A stretch of 13,930 nt of DNA from UBA11869 sp964544965 (GTDB taxonomy: Bacteria > Pseudomonadota > Gammaproteobacteria > Eutrophobiales > Eutrophobiaceae), in NCBI GenBank assembly GCA_964544965.1, contig CAZJED010000037.1:1-13930 (forward strand), written 5' to 3'. Numbering within the stretch: position 1 is the stretch's first letter; each line of letters starts with the position of its first letter. This document shows positions 1 to 7,858 of the stretch, piece by piece. The notes beneath the pieces are model-generated. The model ran no database searches, was not told where the DNA came from, and saw only the letters and a list, made by a program, of their open reading frames with translations. The position numbers and the translations under genes were made by a program.

Positions 1-125
1 AATCTATTAATACTCCAGCCAGAGTAATAACCAATTAACATAATAAAAATATGAACAAAACCAAATACAAAACCTCTGAGATTTGCGTCAGCGAAATGCA
101 TGTATTCTCCGATTATGTGTTCCAT
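1..125 (-). CDS. Partial membrane protein, N-terminal 41 residues only
   Basis: The reading frame opens with ATG at 125-123 on the minus strand and stays open to the left edge of the window. A good ribosome binding site, GAGGG at 134-130, lies 4 bases upstream and fixes the start. The 41 visible residues begin MEHIIGEYMHFADANLRG and then turn strongly hydrophobic (about residues 19-34, rich in Phe, Val and Ile), ending in YYSGWSINR. This suggests an N-terminal transmembrane helix of a small inner-membrane protein. I do not recognise the family from so short a piece. It lies 25 bases downstream of the tRNA-Ser gene in the same orientation with no hairpin terminator between, so it may share the tRNA transcript. 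The frame and ribosome binding site make it likely to be real; the function is unknown. Confidence 0.6.
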   Translation of the reverse strand, partial: MEHIIGEYMHFADANLRGFVFGFVHIFIMLIGYYSGWSINR

Positions 126-148
126 GTAGCCCTCATATCATGATTTAA

Positions 149-240
<92 letters not shown>

Positions 241-438
241 AGCTCGAGAGCGTGAGGATACATCATCATCATTAATCCTGAAAGATGATAGTGGTTAGTT
301 AGTCATTTACTGCCCTATCTTCATAAATCTGTTAAAATTGCCGTAAATTTAATTGAATTTGATCAAGACTTAGCTTGAAATTAAACTAGCCAAGCATCAT
401 ATGAGTAATTATATTTATTTTTTTGAGGTGAGATAATT

Positions 439-1116
439 ATGAATCAATCTACAAACACAGTTGCACGTCGAGGTAGTTCGGAGGCGGTATTTGCAACAAA
501 CAGAGTAATACGAAATACCTACATTTTGTTATCGATGACACTGCTTTTTAGTGCGCTTACTGCTGGTCTGTCAATGGCATATAATATGCCTCACCCTGGT
601 TTATTTATGACACTTGCCGGTTACTTTGGATTGCTTTTTCTTGTCCAAGCACTTAGAAATAGTGTTTGGGGTATCGCCGCTGTTTTTGCTCTAACTGGTT
701 TTATGGGTCTAACGCTTGGGCCAATTCTTAATCTTTATGTCTCGCATTTTGCTAATGGTACGCAGTTAGTTATGACTGCGCTTGGTGGAACTGGTGCAAT
801 TTTTGTCGGTCTTTCAACTTATGCACTAACAACCAGAAAGGATTTTAGTTTTATGGGAGGATTTATATTTACCGGAATTTTAGTTGGCTTTTTAGCTGGT
901 ATTGGGGCTGCAATTTTTGCTCTCCCAACTCTTTCATTAGTAGTTTCAGGTATGTTCGTCCTATTGATGTCCGGACTCATTTTGTACCAGACAAGCGCAA
1001 TGATTCATGGTGGTGAGAGGAATTATATTTTGGCAACAGTTACTCTTTACGTTTCAATATATAATCTTTTTACATCGCTACTTCATCTTCTGGCTATGTT
1101 TAGCGGCAGAGAGTAA
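439..1116 (+). CDS. yccA: YccA, Bax inhibitor-1 family membrane protein (FtsH modulator)
   Basis: This 225-residue protein has a polar N-terminal tail (about residues 1-25) followed by about seven hydrophobic segments, the architecture of the Bax inhibitor-1 family, and its length is close to that of E. coli YccA (about 219). Family hallmarks seen are RNTYILLSMTL near residue 25, GPILNLYVS near 94, the TTRKDFSFMGG block near 131, and the C-terminal IHGGERNYILATVTLYVSIYN. In E. coli YccA is an inner-membrane substrate and inhibitor of the FtsH protease that protects jammed SecY translocons; the same role is inferred here. The ATG at 439 is preceded by GAGGTG at 425-430 with suitable spacing. 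It is divergent from the tRNA-Ser gene and is followed by an intrinsic terminator, so it is probably transcribed alone. Confidence 0.93.
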   Translation: MNQSTNTVARRGSSEAVFATNRVIRNTYILLSMTLLFSALTAGLSMAYNMPHPGLFMTLAGYFGLLFLVQALRNSVWGIAAVFALTGFMGLTLGPILNLYVSHFANGTQLVMTALGGTGAIFVGLSTYALTTRKDFSFMGGFIFTGILVGFLAGIGAAIFALPTLSLVVSGMFVLLMSGLILYQTSAMIHGGERNYILATVTLYVSIYNLFTSLLHLLAMFSGRE

Positions 1117-1134
1117 TATAAAAAATCCATCAAT

Positions 1135-1169
1135 TACAAAAAAAACCTGGCGAAAGTCAGGTTTTTTTT
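1135..1169 (+). terminator. Intrinsic terminator after yccA
   Basis: An 11-bp stem, 1141-1151 pairing with 1156-1166 (one G-T pair), is closed by a GAAA tetraloop at 1152-1155 and followed by an eight-T run (1162-1169). Its core is CCTGGC/GTCAGG. It starts about 25 bases after the yccA stop codon. A-runs on the left side mean it could also work in the reverse direction, but no gene on the minus strand needs it. It separates yccA from the pnt operon. Confidence 0.93.
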
Positions 1170-1232
1170 GCATGAAGTAATTCAACCGATGAAATTATTC
1201 ATCAATCATGCTAATATCGCCGCTTTTTTTAG

Positions 1233-1255
1233 TATAAGAACTAATTCTAATTAGT
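1233..1255 (+). promoter_or_regulatory. Possible pntAB promoter -10 with overlapping palindrome
   Basis: A -10-like hexamer TATAAG lies at 1233-1238, about 50 bases before the pntA start codon. No good -35 hexamer is seen at the usual distance. Directly after it, ACTAATT (1240-1246) and AATTAGT (1249-1255) form a perfect 7+7 inverted repeat with a 2-base centre, where the transcription start would fall. This is the right place for an operator, but in such AT-rich DNA the pattern could arise by chance. No known regulator site is recognised. Confidence 0.35.
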
Positions 1256-1286
1256 ACATTCCAATTATTTGCGAGGGATTCATGCG

Positions 1287-2852
1287 ATGAAAATCGGCGT
1301 GCCATGTGAAGTACATACAGGTGAGAAAAGAGTTGCGACAACCCCTGAAGTTATAAAATATTTACGAAAACTCGGTTACACTATAGCAGTTGAGTCGGAA
1401 GCAGGTTCGCAAGCAAACTTCTCGGATAATGCCTATCAGGAATCAGGCGCAGAAATTATTTCTGATACAAAAGCGCTTTGGGAATCATCTGATATTATTT
1501 TAAAAGTTCGTGCCCCAGAAAAACACCCTACCCTAAATATAGATGAATGTGATCTACTAAAAGAAGATCAAACATTAATTAGTTTTATTTGGCCTGCGCA
1601 AAACGAAGCATTAATGAAAAAATTATCAGAAAAAAATATTAATGTTCTCGCTATGGATAGCGTCCCTCGAATTTCAAGAGCACAAAAAATGGATGCATTA
1701 AGCTCAATGGCTAATATTGCTGGCTATCGGGCTATTATTGAAGCATCACACCACTTTGGACGCTTCTTTACAGGTCAAATAACTGCAGCTGGTAAGGTTC
1801 CTCCCGCAAAAGTCCTTGTCATTGGCGCAGGAGTTGCAGGACTTGCAGCTATTGGCGCTGCAAATAGTCTTGGCGCAATTGTTCGTTCGTTCGATACGCG
1901 CCCCGAAGTTAAAGAACAAGTTGAAAGTATGGGCGCTGAATTTTTATTACTTGATTTCGAAGAAGATGGAAGCGGTGAAGGTGGTTATGCAAAAACAATG
2001 AGCGATGAATTTATTGCAGCTGAAATGGCGCTCTTTGCTGAACAAGCTAAAGACGTTGATATAATTGTTACAACTGCATTGATACCAGGCAAACCCGCAC
2101 CTAAATTAATTACACAAGATATGGTTAATTCAATGAAAGACGGTAGTGTTATTGTTGATCTTGCTGCAGAACAAGGCGGTAATTGTGAATTAACAGTTCC
2201 GCATANNNNNNNNNNTGTAAATGTCACGGAGAACGGTATAACAATAATTGGTTATAGTGATTTGCCAAGTCGCCTTCCAAATCAATCGAGCCAGCTCTAT
2301 GGAACAAATTTAAGACATTTACTCACTGACATGACGCCTGAAAAAGATGGCCAGATGATCATAGATATGGAAGATGAAGCGGTAAGAGGAGCAACTGTGA
2401 TTAATAAAGGTGAAATTACATGGCCGCCACCAGCACCAAAATTATCAGCCGCGCCCGTTGAGAAACCAACTGAACCAGCGCCTGTTGTTGTTGAAGAACC
2501 TAAAAAACCAAGTTTACTAAGACAATCCTCGCCATTAATTATTGGCGCCCTTCTTTTATATGGTCTTGGCTCTGTAGCACCTTCATCATTTATGACACAT
2601 TTTACCGTTTTTGTTTTGTCATGTTTTATTGGTTACATGGTTATATGGAATGTAACAGCATCTTTACATACACCTCTAATGAGCGTCACAAATGCGGTTA
2701 GTAGTATTATAATTATCGGTGCATTAATACAAATTTCTTCATCCGGTACGCTACTAGTTGCATTAGCCTTTATAGGAATATTGATAACCAGTATTAATAT
2801 TTCAGGTGGATTTGCTGTAACTCGCAGAATGCTAGAGATGTTTAGGAAATAA
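1287..2852 (+). CDS. pntA: NAD(P) transhydrogenase subunit alpha (PntA)
   Basis: PntA carries the NAD(H)-binding domain of the proton-translocating transhydrogenase, which moves hydride from NADH to NADP+ driven by proton entry across the inner membrane. The 521 residues compare with 510 in E. coli. Seen in order: the N-terminal MKIGVPCEV segment; the RISRAQKMDALSSMANIAGYRA block with the RQD loop (about 128-149); the nucleotide fold GAGVAG at 180-185; a Pro/Ala/Glu-rich linker at about 379-408; and about four C-terminal transmembrane helices ending in GGFAVTRRMLEMFRK. ATG 1287 is chosen over an in-frame TTG at 1269 because GAGGG at 1273-1277 sits 9 bases before it and the family starts M-K/R-I-G. 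Ten Ns at 2206-2215 hide about four residues after the VPH at 304-306; the frame is open on both sides. The stop codon overlaps the pntB ribosome binding site. Confidence 0.96.
   Translation: MKIGVPCEVHTGEKRVATTPEVIKYLRKLGYTIAVESEAGSQANFSDNAYQESGAEIISDTKALWESSDIILKVRAPEKHPTLNIDECDLLKEDQTLISFIWPAQNEALMKKLSEKNINVLAMDSVPRISRAQKMDALSSMANIAGYRAIIEASHHFGRFFTGQITAAGKVPPAKVLVIGAGVAGLAAIGAANSLGAIVRSFDTRPEVKEQVESMGAEFLLLDFEEDGSGEGGYAKTMSDEFIAAEMALFAEQAKDVDIIVTTALIPGKPAPKLITQDMVNSMKDGSVIVDLAAEQGGNCELTVPHXXXXVNVTENGITIIGYSDLPSRLPNQSSQLYGTNLRHLLTDMTPEKDGQMIIDMEDEAVRGATVINKGEITWPPPAPKLSAAPVEKPTEPAPVVVEEPKKPSLLRQSSPLIIGALLLYGLGSVAPSSFMTHFTVFVLSCFIGYMVIWNVTASLHTPLMSVTNAVSSIIIIGALIQISSSGTLLVALAFIGILITSINISGGFAVTRRMLEMFRK
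2206..2215. other. Assembly gap (10 N) inside pntA
   Basis: Ten consecutive N bases interrupt the coding sequence of pntA domain I. The frame is open across the gap at the given length, but a run of exactly ten Ns is often a placeholder, so its true size is not certain. The flanks, GGNCELTVPH before and VNVTENGITIIGYSDLP after, both match the family. Confidence 0.98.
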
Positions 2853-2863
2853 GGAGAATAAAT

Positions 2864-4267
2864 ATGTCAGAAGGATTAGTAACAGTTTCATATCTTGGAG
2901 CAATTATTCTCTTTATCCTGACCTTAGGTGGTTTAAGTCATCAGGAAACAGCTCGTAAAGGTAATATTTACGGCATGATCGGCATGACCATTGCAGTGCT
3001 TGCAACTGTGTTTGGCCCAGAAGTCACAAACAATCTTCATCTTATTATAATCGCCATGTTAGTTGGTGGCTCAATAGGTATTACGCTAGCTAGGAAAGTT
3101 GAAATGACACAAATGCCTGAGCTTGTTGCAATCCTGCATAGTTTGGTGGGCCTGGCTGCAGTTTTAGTTGGTTATGTAAATTTTATGGACGAAACTATTT
3201 CTTTTCCGACACATATTGAGAAAGTAATACACGAAGTTGAAATTTATATCGGTGTTTTAATCGGTGCTGTTACTTTCTCTGGTTCAGTTGTTGCTTTTGG
3301 TAAATTAAGCGGCTTAATTGGTGGTAGTCCCTTAATGCTCCCCGCTCGTCATTGGTTAAATCTTGGTCTTCTTATACTATCTATTTGGGTTGGCTATGAA
3401 TTTGTTCAGCATGCAGAAACAGGTAATGCCATGAACTATTTAATGATCATGACTGCCATAGCATTATTATTTGGAATCCATATGGTAATGGCAATTGGCG
3501 GTGCTGATATGCCCGTTGTTGTTTCAATGTTAAACAGTTATTCCGGCTGGGCAGCATCAGCTACAGGGTTTATGTTATCCAATGACTTATTAATTGTTGT
3601 TGGTGCATTAGTTGGAAGTAGCGGTGCTATTTTGAGTTATATTATGTGTCGCGCAATGAATCGAAACTTTGTCTCAGTGATTGCTGGAGGTTTTGGTACG
3701 GATACTGGTGCTGTGACAGCAGGAGCAGTGGAGGATCAAGGTGAAGTGGTTCCGATTGAAACAGATGAAGTGGCTAGTCTTTTACAAAACGCAAAAGAAA
3801 TTATGATAATTCCTGGTTATGGAATGGCTGTTGCTCAGGCTCAACATACTGTAAATGAAATTACTAAAACATTACGAGATAAAAAAATAAATGTTAGATT
3901 CGGTATTCATCCGGTTGCAGGTCGTATGCCAGGGCATATGAATGTCTTGCTTGCGGAAGCAAAAGTTCCTTATGATATTGTTTTTGAAATGGATGAAATA
4001 AACGATGACTTTCCAACAACAGATGTTTCTATCATCATAGGTGCAAACGATATTGTAAATCCATCAGCACAAGAAGACCCGAATAGTCCCATAGCAGGTA
4101 TGCCTGTATTAGAATGTTGGAAAGGTACAACGACAATTGTCTTAAAAAGAAGTATGGCTACTGGGTATGCGGGTGTGCAGAATCCACTTTTCTTCAAAGA
4201 AAATACACGTATGTATTTTGGTGATGCAAAAGAAAGTCTTGATGCTGTACTAAAGGAATTACAATAA
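2864..4267 (+). CDS. pntB: NAD(P) transhydrogenase subunit beta (PntB)
   Basis: PntB supplies most of the proton channel and the NADP(H)-binding domain III of the transhydrogenase. The 467 residues compare with about 462 in E. coli. The first 270 or so residues are a run of hydrophobic helices; the conserved histidine of the channel is seen as H92 in ILHSLVGLAAVLVG. Further family blocks are IGGADMPVVVSMLNSYSGWA (about 211-230) and GALVGSSGAILSYIMCRAMN (about 247-266). Domain III shows GYGMAVAQAQ at 318-327, then FGIHPVAGRMPGHMNVLLAEAKVPYD in outline, and the C-terminal KRSMATGYAGVQNPLFFKEN. AAGGAG at 2851-2856 overlaps the pntA stop codon and lies 7 bases before the ATG, so the two subunits are translated from one message. 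The stop codon is one base from the end of convergent serS. Confidence 0.97.
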   Translation: MSEGLVTVSYLGAIILFILTLGGLSHQETARKGNIYGMIGMTIAVLATVFGPEVTNNLHLIIIAMLVGGSIGITLARKVEMTQMPELVAILHSLVGLAAVLVGYVNFMDETISFPTHIEKVIHEVEIYIGVLIGAVTFSGSVVAFGKLSGLIGGSPLMLPARHWLNLGLLILSIWVGYEFVQHAETGNAMNYLMIMTAIALLFGIHMVMAIGGADMPVVVSMLNSYSGWAASATGFMLSNDLLIVVGALVGSSGAILSYIMCRAMNRNFVSVIAGGFGTDTGAVTAGAVEDQGEVVPIETDEVASLLQNAKEIMIIPGYGMAVAQAQHTVNEITKTLRDKKINVRFGIHPVAGRMPGHMNVLLAEAKVPYDIVFEMDEINDDFPTTDVSIIIGANDIVNPSAQEDPNSPIAGMPVLECWKGTTTIVLKRSMATGYAGVQNPLFFKENTRMYFGDAKESLDAVLKELQ

Positions 4268-4268
4268 T

Positions 4269-5546
4269 TTATAGTTTCTTTATCACTGATTCGTTATTCA
4301 TGTATTTACGCAGTGCATCCGGAATTAAAATATCACCATCTTTTGTCTGATAATTTTCCATAATAGCGATTAAAGTTCTTCCTATTGCAAGACCTGAGCC
4401 ATTTAACGTATGTAATAACTCGGTTTTATTAGTGGTATCACTACGCCAACGCGCTTTCATTCGCCGCGCCTGAAATGATTCGAAGTTACTACAAGATGAT
4501 ATTTCACGATACGTATCTTGGCTTGGCAACCACACTTCAATATCATAGGTTTTTGCTGCAGCAAAACCTAAATCACCAGTACATAAGGAAACAATACGAT
4601 AAGGAAGATTTAGTTTCTGCAGTATTGACTCAGCATGCAGCGTCAATTCCTCAAGTGCAGTATATGAATCATCAGGTTTAACAATTTGAACCAGTTCAAC
4701 TTTTTCAAATTGATGCTGCCTTATCATGCCTCTTGTGTCTTTTCCGTAAGAACCAGCCTCACTACGAAAGCATGGTGAATGGCATACAAATTTTAAAGGC
4801 AAATCTGCATCATTTACAATTTTGTCTTTAACAATGTTTGTTACTGGTATTTCAGCAGTTGGAATTAAATAAAAATCCTCGCCTTCAATACAAAAAAGAT
4901 CCTCTTTAAATTTTGGCAGCTGGCCAGTATTTATGCAGCTATTTTTATTTACTAAATATGGAACATTAACCTCTTGGTAAGAATATTCAGTTGTGTGAGC
5001 GTCTAACATAAATTGTATCAAAGCACGATGAAGATGAGCGATTCCACCTTTCATTACGACAAAACGAGAACTTGCTATTTGCGTTGCAGAATCAAAATCT
5101 ATCAATCCTAATGATTCCCCAAGATCGACATGATCATGTATTTTAAAATCAAAAGTTGGTTTATCCCCCCACTCTCTTATAAATTGATTATCTTCACTAC
5201 TATTACCAATAGGAACAGATTTATGAGGGATATTGGGAATTGTAATTAATAATTCATTTAATTCATTCTGAATAACATCTAATGATTCTTCATTTTTATC
5301 AAGCTGTTCCTTAATTAAGGTAACTTCACTAAAGAACTTTTCTGTGTTTTCATTTTTTGCTTTTAACTCTCCAATTTTTTTTGATATGAGATTTCGATCG
5401 GCTTGAAGTTTTTCAGTTTTTACTTGTATAGACTTACGTTTATCTTCAATTTTTTTAATCTTATTTATATCAATTGATATACCTCGTTTTTCTAATGCTT
5501 CAGCAACAGAATCTAACTCATTTCTTATTAATTGTGGATCTAACAT
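4269..5546 (-). CDS. serS: Serine--tRNA ligase
   Basis: SerRS activates serine with ATP and charges tRNA-Ser (and tRNA-Sec where present) in the cytoplasm. The 425 residues are close to the usual length. It begins MLDPQLIRNE and has a charged, Lys/Glu-rich helical region at about 27-100 that forms the long coiled-coil arm contacting the variable arm of tRNA-Ser. Class II synthetase signatures follow: TAEIPVTN near 230-237, motif 2 FRSEAGSYGKDTRG at 260-273, and motif 3 NGSGLAIGRTLIAIMEN at 382-398. The ATG at 5546-5544 is preferred over an in-frame upstream ATG at 5594 because the family starts MLDP and because TAATG here overlaps the crcB stop codon by one base, implying translational coupling. 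A weak GCGAG at 5560-5556 is the only candidate ribosome binding site. It is last in the ftsK operon. Confidence 0.97.
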   Translation of the reverse strand: MLDPQLIRNELDSVAEALEKRGISIDINKIKKIEDKRKSIQVKTEKLQADRNLISKKIGELKAKNENTEKFFSEVTLIKEQLDKNEESLDVIQNELNELLITIPNIPHKSVPIGNSSEDNQFIREWGDKPTFDFKIHDHVDLGESLGLIDFDSATQIASSRFVVMKGGIAHLHRALIQFMLDAHTTEYSYQEVNVPYLVNKNSCINTGQLPKFKEDLFCIEGEDFYLIPTAEIPVTNIVKDKIVNDADLPLKFVCHSPCFRSEAGSYGKDTRGMIRQHQFEKVELVQIVKPDDSYTALEELTLHAESILQKLNLPYRIVSLCTGDLGFAAAKTYDIEVWLPSQDTYREISSCSNFESFQARRMKARWRSDTTNKTELLHTLNGSGLAIGRTLIAIMENYQTKDGDILIPDALRKYMNNESVIKKL

Positions 5547-5920
5547 TATATTTGTCTCGCTAAAATCATTCCTATCCAACAACCAGAAATACAAAGCGTA
5601 ACACTTAAAAACATATTTAAAATAGCTTTTAAATTTTCACCAGTTTCAAAAAGCTCCAATGTTTCAATTGAAAATGTAGAAAAAGTTGTGAACGCGCCAA
5701 GCAGCCCAACGATTATACCCATTCGCCATTCCGGGCTAACTTCTACTTTTTCAACCATCATGATATAGGCAATTCCCATAAGTATTGATCCCAAGATATT
5801 TACGGCCAACGTTCCATAAGGAAACCCTCTTCCAAGAAAAAAATATATTCCGTTTGTCATCCCATACCTGCACAAAGATCCTGTAGCACCACCTATCGCT
5901 ATAGCTAGTAAATTCATCAT
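5546..5920 (-). CDS. crcB: Fluoride ion channel CrcB/Fluc
   Basis: CrcB (Fluc) is a small four-helix inner-membrane protein that works as an antiparallel dimer and lets fluoride leave the cell. The 124 residues match the usual length. Family motifs are in order: GGATGSLCRYGMTN (about 9-22), GTLAVNILGSILMG (about 36-49) with the conserved VN, and GLLGAFTTFSTFSIE (about 72-86) with the TTFSTF signature. ATG at 5920-5918 overlaps the rarA stop codon in an ATGA junction; a second ATG follows at once (5917-5915) and could equally be used. Its stop overlaps the serS start by one base. No fluoride riboswitch could precede it in this layout, since it starts inside rarA, so expression probably follows the operon. 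Confidence 0.95.
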   Translation of the reverse strand: MMNLLAIAIGGATGSLCRYGMTNGIYFFLGRGFPYGTLAVNILGSILMGIAYIMMVEKVEVSPEWRMGIIVGLLGAFTTFSTFSIETLELFETGENLKAILNMFLSVTLCISGCWIGMILARQI

Positions 5921-7230
5921 GTCTTTAATTTACTTACCTTTCTATCTTTTTCTCTTAATGACTCTAGCTTTTCAGCAATTTTAATTTCGAGTCCTCTATT
6001 AACAGGGTAATAATATTGTTTTCTTTCCATGTCGTCTGGAAAATAATCTTCTCCGGCGACATAACCACTAGGATCGTTGTGCGCATATTGATAATCCTTG
6101 CCATATTCTAGTTCCTTCATAAGTTTTGTTGGAGCATTTCGTAAATGAAGAGGAACATCTTTCGAACCAAATTCTTTAGCATCCTTCATCGCTAAATTAA
6201 ATGCTTTATAGACAGCATTACTTTTAGCAGCACAGGCAAGATATACTATAGCATGTGCGATTGCTAGCTCTCCCTCTGGTGATCCTAAACGCTCCTGAGT
6301 TTCCCAAGCATCTAAAGCTAGCCTGATTCCTCTAGGGTCAGCATTTCCAATATCTTCAGATGCAATACGAATAACTCGACGAGCAATATAGAAAGGATCG
6401 CAGCCACCATCAATCATTCTTGCAAACCAATAAAGCGAAGCGTCTGGATCCGATCCTCTTACAGCTTTATGTAGTGCAGAAATTTGGTCATAAAATGCTT
6501 CGCCTCCTTTGTCAAAACGCCTCAATGAACCATCTTTTAAGACTTCATTAATTAATTCTTTTGTTATTATTTTATTCTCAGCTAGATCTGAAGAAATTTC
6601 TAATAAATTAAGTGCACGACGTGCATCACCATCTGCAACTTCCGCTAGTTTTGATGTAACCTCATCGTCCATTTTTATTTTAGCTGTTGCTAAACCATTA
6701 TTATTATCGGTTAATGCTTGATTTATAATCTCATTTATTTCATTTTTATCTAAAGACTTTAAAACATACACTCTTAATCTAGATAATAATGCATTATTAA
6801 GCTCGAATGACGGATTCTCAGTTGTCGCACCGATAAATACAATTGTTCCATTTTCAACATAAGGTAAAAAAGCATCTTGTTGTGATTTATTAAAACGATG
6901 GGCTTCGTCAACAAATAATATTGTATCTTTATTGTATACGTCCCTATATTGTTCTGCTTTCTCTATAGCTGCTCGAATATCTTTTACACCACTTAGTACA
7001 GCAGATAATGTTAAAAATTGAGCATCGCATGATTTTGAAATTAATTTTGCTAATGTTGTTTTCCCTGTGCCGGGAGGACCCCAAAAGATCATTGAATGCA
7101 AGCACCCTTGTTCAATAGCCTTTCGTAATGGTTTGCCACTATCTAAAATATGTTTTTGTCCAATATAATTATCGATAGAAGTTGGTCGCATTCTGTCTGC
7201 TAATGGCCGGTAGTCATTTTCTTTTTCCAT
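5917..7230 (-). CDS. rarA: Replication-associated recombination protein A (AAA+ ATPase RarA/MgsA)
   Basis: RarA is a tetrameric clamp-loader-like AAA+ ATPase that acts at stalled replication forks and interacts with SSB. The 437 residues compare with 447 in E. coli. Seen: the N-terminal LADRMRPTSIDNYIGQKHIL; Walker A GPPGTGKT at 51-58; Walker B ILFVDEAHRF at 104-113; sensor 1 GATTENPSF at 134-142; and the probable arginine finger R151 in NALLSRL. C-terminal blocks such as DGDARRALNLLEI, RRVIRIASEDIGNADP and YKYAH-like YQYAHNDPSGYV are typical of the family's tetramerisation region. ATG 7230-7228 lies 3 bases after the lolA stop, with no strong ribosome binding site, which suggests coupling to lolA translation. 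The stop overlaps the crcB start by 4 bases. Confidence 0.96.
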   Translation of the reverse strand: MEKENDYRPLADRMRPTSIDNYIGQKHILDSGKPLRKAIEQGCLHSMIFWGPPGTGKTTLAKLISKSCDAQFLTLSAVLSGVKDIRAAIEKAEQYRDVYNKDTILFVDEAHRFNKSQQDAFLPYVENGTIVFIGATTENPSFELNNALLSRLRVYVLKSLDKNEINEIINQALTDNNNGLATAKIKMDDEVTSKLAEVADGDARRALNLLEISSDLAENKIITKELINEVLKDGSLRRFDKGGEAFYDQISALHKAVRGSDPDASLYWFARMIDGGCDPFYIARRVIRIASEDIGNADPRGIRLALDAWETQERLGSPEGELAIAHAIVYLACAAKSNAVYKAFNLAMKDAKEFGSKDVPLHLRNAPTKLMKELEYGKDYQYAHNDPSGYVAGEDYFPDDMERKQYYYPVNRGLEIKIAEKLESLREKDRKVSKLKT

Positions 7231-7233
7231 GAT

Positions 7234-7857
7234 TTATTTTGTTTCGTCAAAAATATCGATATTATCAGGTACATTAAAATTAAAAATTTCTGATGATAAT
7301 TTAATATTCTTTTTGGAGTCTGAAAAATCTATACGCGTAATTTGCTCTAAATTATCAATAATAATCATCATTCCTAAATTATTATTATTAAATCCTATCT
7401 TTATATTTTTATATTGCGCATCTAGATCTCTTGGTGTTAATTCAATCCAATCATAACCATCAATTACTCCTATACTAATCTGCACAAAATGTTCTTTGAT
7501 AGAATGATTACCTAAAATAATTCCAGCGGGTGTTTGTTCAATTTTATTATCAATATTCTTTACAGTTACTTGTTCTAAATCTTCATCGAAAATCCATAGC
7601 TTACTTCCGTTTGAGATAATTTTTTGCGCATATGGTTTTTGGTAATGCCAAAAAAAACTATCAGGAGTTTGCAAATAAAGAACGCCTTCGGTTCTTTCAA
7701 GTTCATCACCATTCTCATTTATTAAAATTTGCACAAATTTTGCTTCAAGCGATCTGAGATCAGTTAAGAAATACTGCAAAGGATCGGTATTAGTGCTACC
7801 TGTCTGAATAATAATAAGGTAAATAAAAATTAAAAATATTAATTTAACTTTAACCAT
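7234..7857 (-). CDS. lolA: Periplasmic outer-membrane lipoprotein carrier LolA
   Basis: LolA takes lipoproteins from the LolCDE transporter and carries them across the periplasm to LolB. The 207 residues match the family. The N-terminus MVKVKLIFLIFIYLIIIQTGS is a signal peptide with a short basic region and a long hydrophobic core; the cleavage site is not a clean AXA (T-G-S is the best candidate), so exact processing is uncertain. The mature part shows the family pattern: LEAKFVQ near 38, ERTEGVLYLQTPDSFFWHY near 54-72, and GSKLWIFDEDLEQVTV near 84-99. Sequence conservation in LolA is low, so the identification also relies on position between ftsK and rarA, where lolA lies in many gammaproteobacteria. 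ATG 7857 lies one base after the ftsK stop codon. Confidence 0.92.
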   Translation of the reverse strand: MVKVKLIFLIFIYLIIIQTGSTNTDPLQYFLTDLRSLEAKFVQILINENGDELERTEGVLYLQTPDSFFWHYQKPYAQKIISNGSKLWIFDEDLEQVTVKNIDNKIEQTPAGIILGNHSIKEHFVQISIGVIDGYDWIELTPRDLDAQYKNIKIGFNNNNLGMMIIIDNLEQITRIDFSDSKKNIKLSSEIFNFNVPDNIDIFDETK

Positions 7858-7858
7858 T

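Noticed and set aside
255..289. CAT-repeat and short inverted matches (AGGAT/ATCCT, ATCATC/GATGAT) upstream of the tRNA gene as a regulatory hairpin or small RNA
   Set aside because: Stems are only 5-6 bp with loops of about 13-15 bases and mutually exclusive, with no T-run; this is within chance for such DNA.
1269..1286. pntA starting at TTG 1269
   Set aside because: The GAGGG ribosome binding site lies downstream of this TTG and is well placed for ATG 1287, where family homology begins.
1985..2227. Short open frames opposite or within pntA, pntB, serS, rarA, ftsK and the hydrolase as extra genes
   Set aside because: They lie wholly within well-supported genes, lack convincing ribosome binding sites and have no recognisable protein features.
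5547..5594. Longer serS starting at the upstream in-frame ATG (16 extra residues)
   Set aside because: The extra residues lie in crcB, do not look like SerRS, and the family begins MLDP; the TAATG junction supports the shorter form.
5880..5980. Fluoride riboswitch ahead of crcB
   Set aside because: crcB begins inside the rarA coding sequence with a 4-base overlap, and no riboswitch-like structure is visible there.
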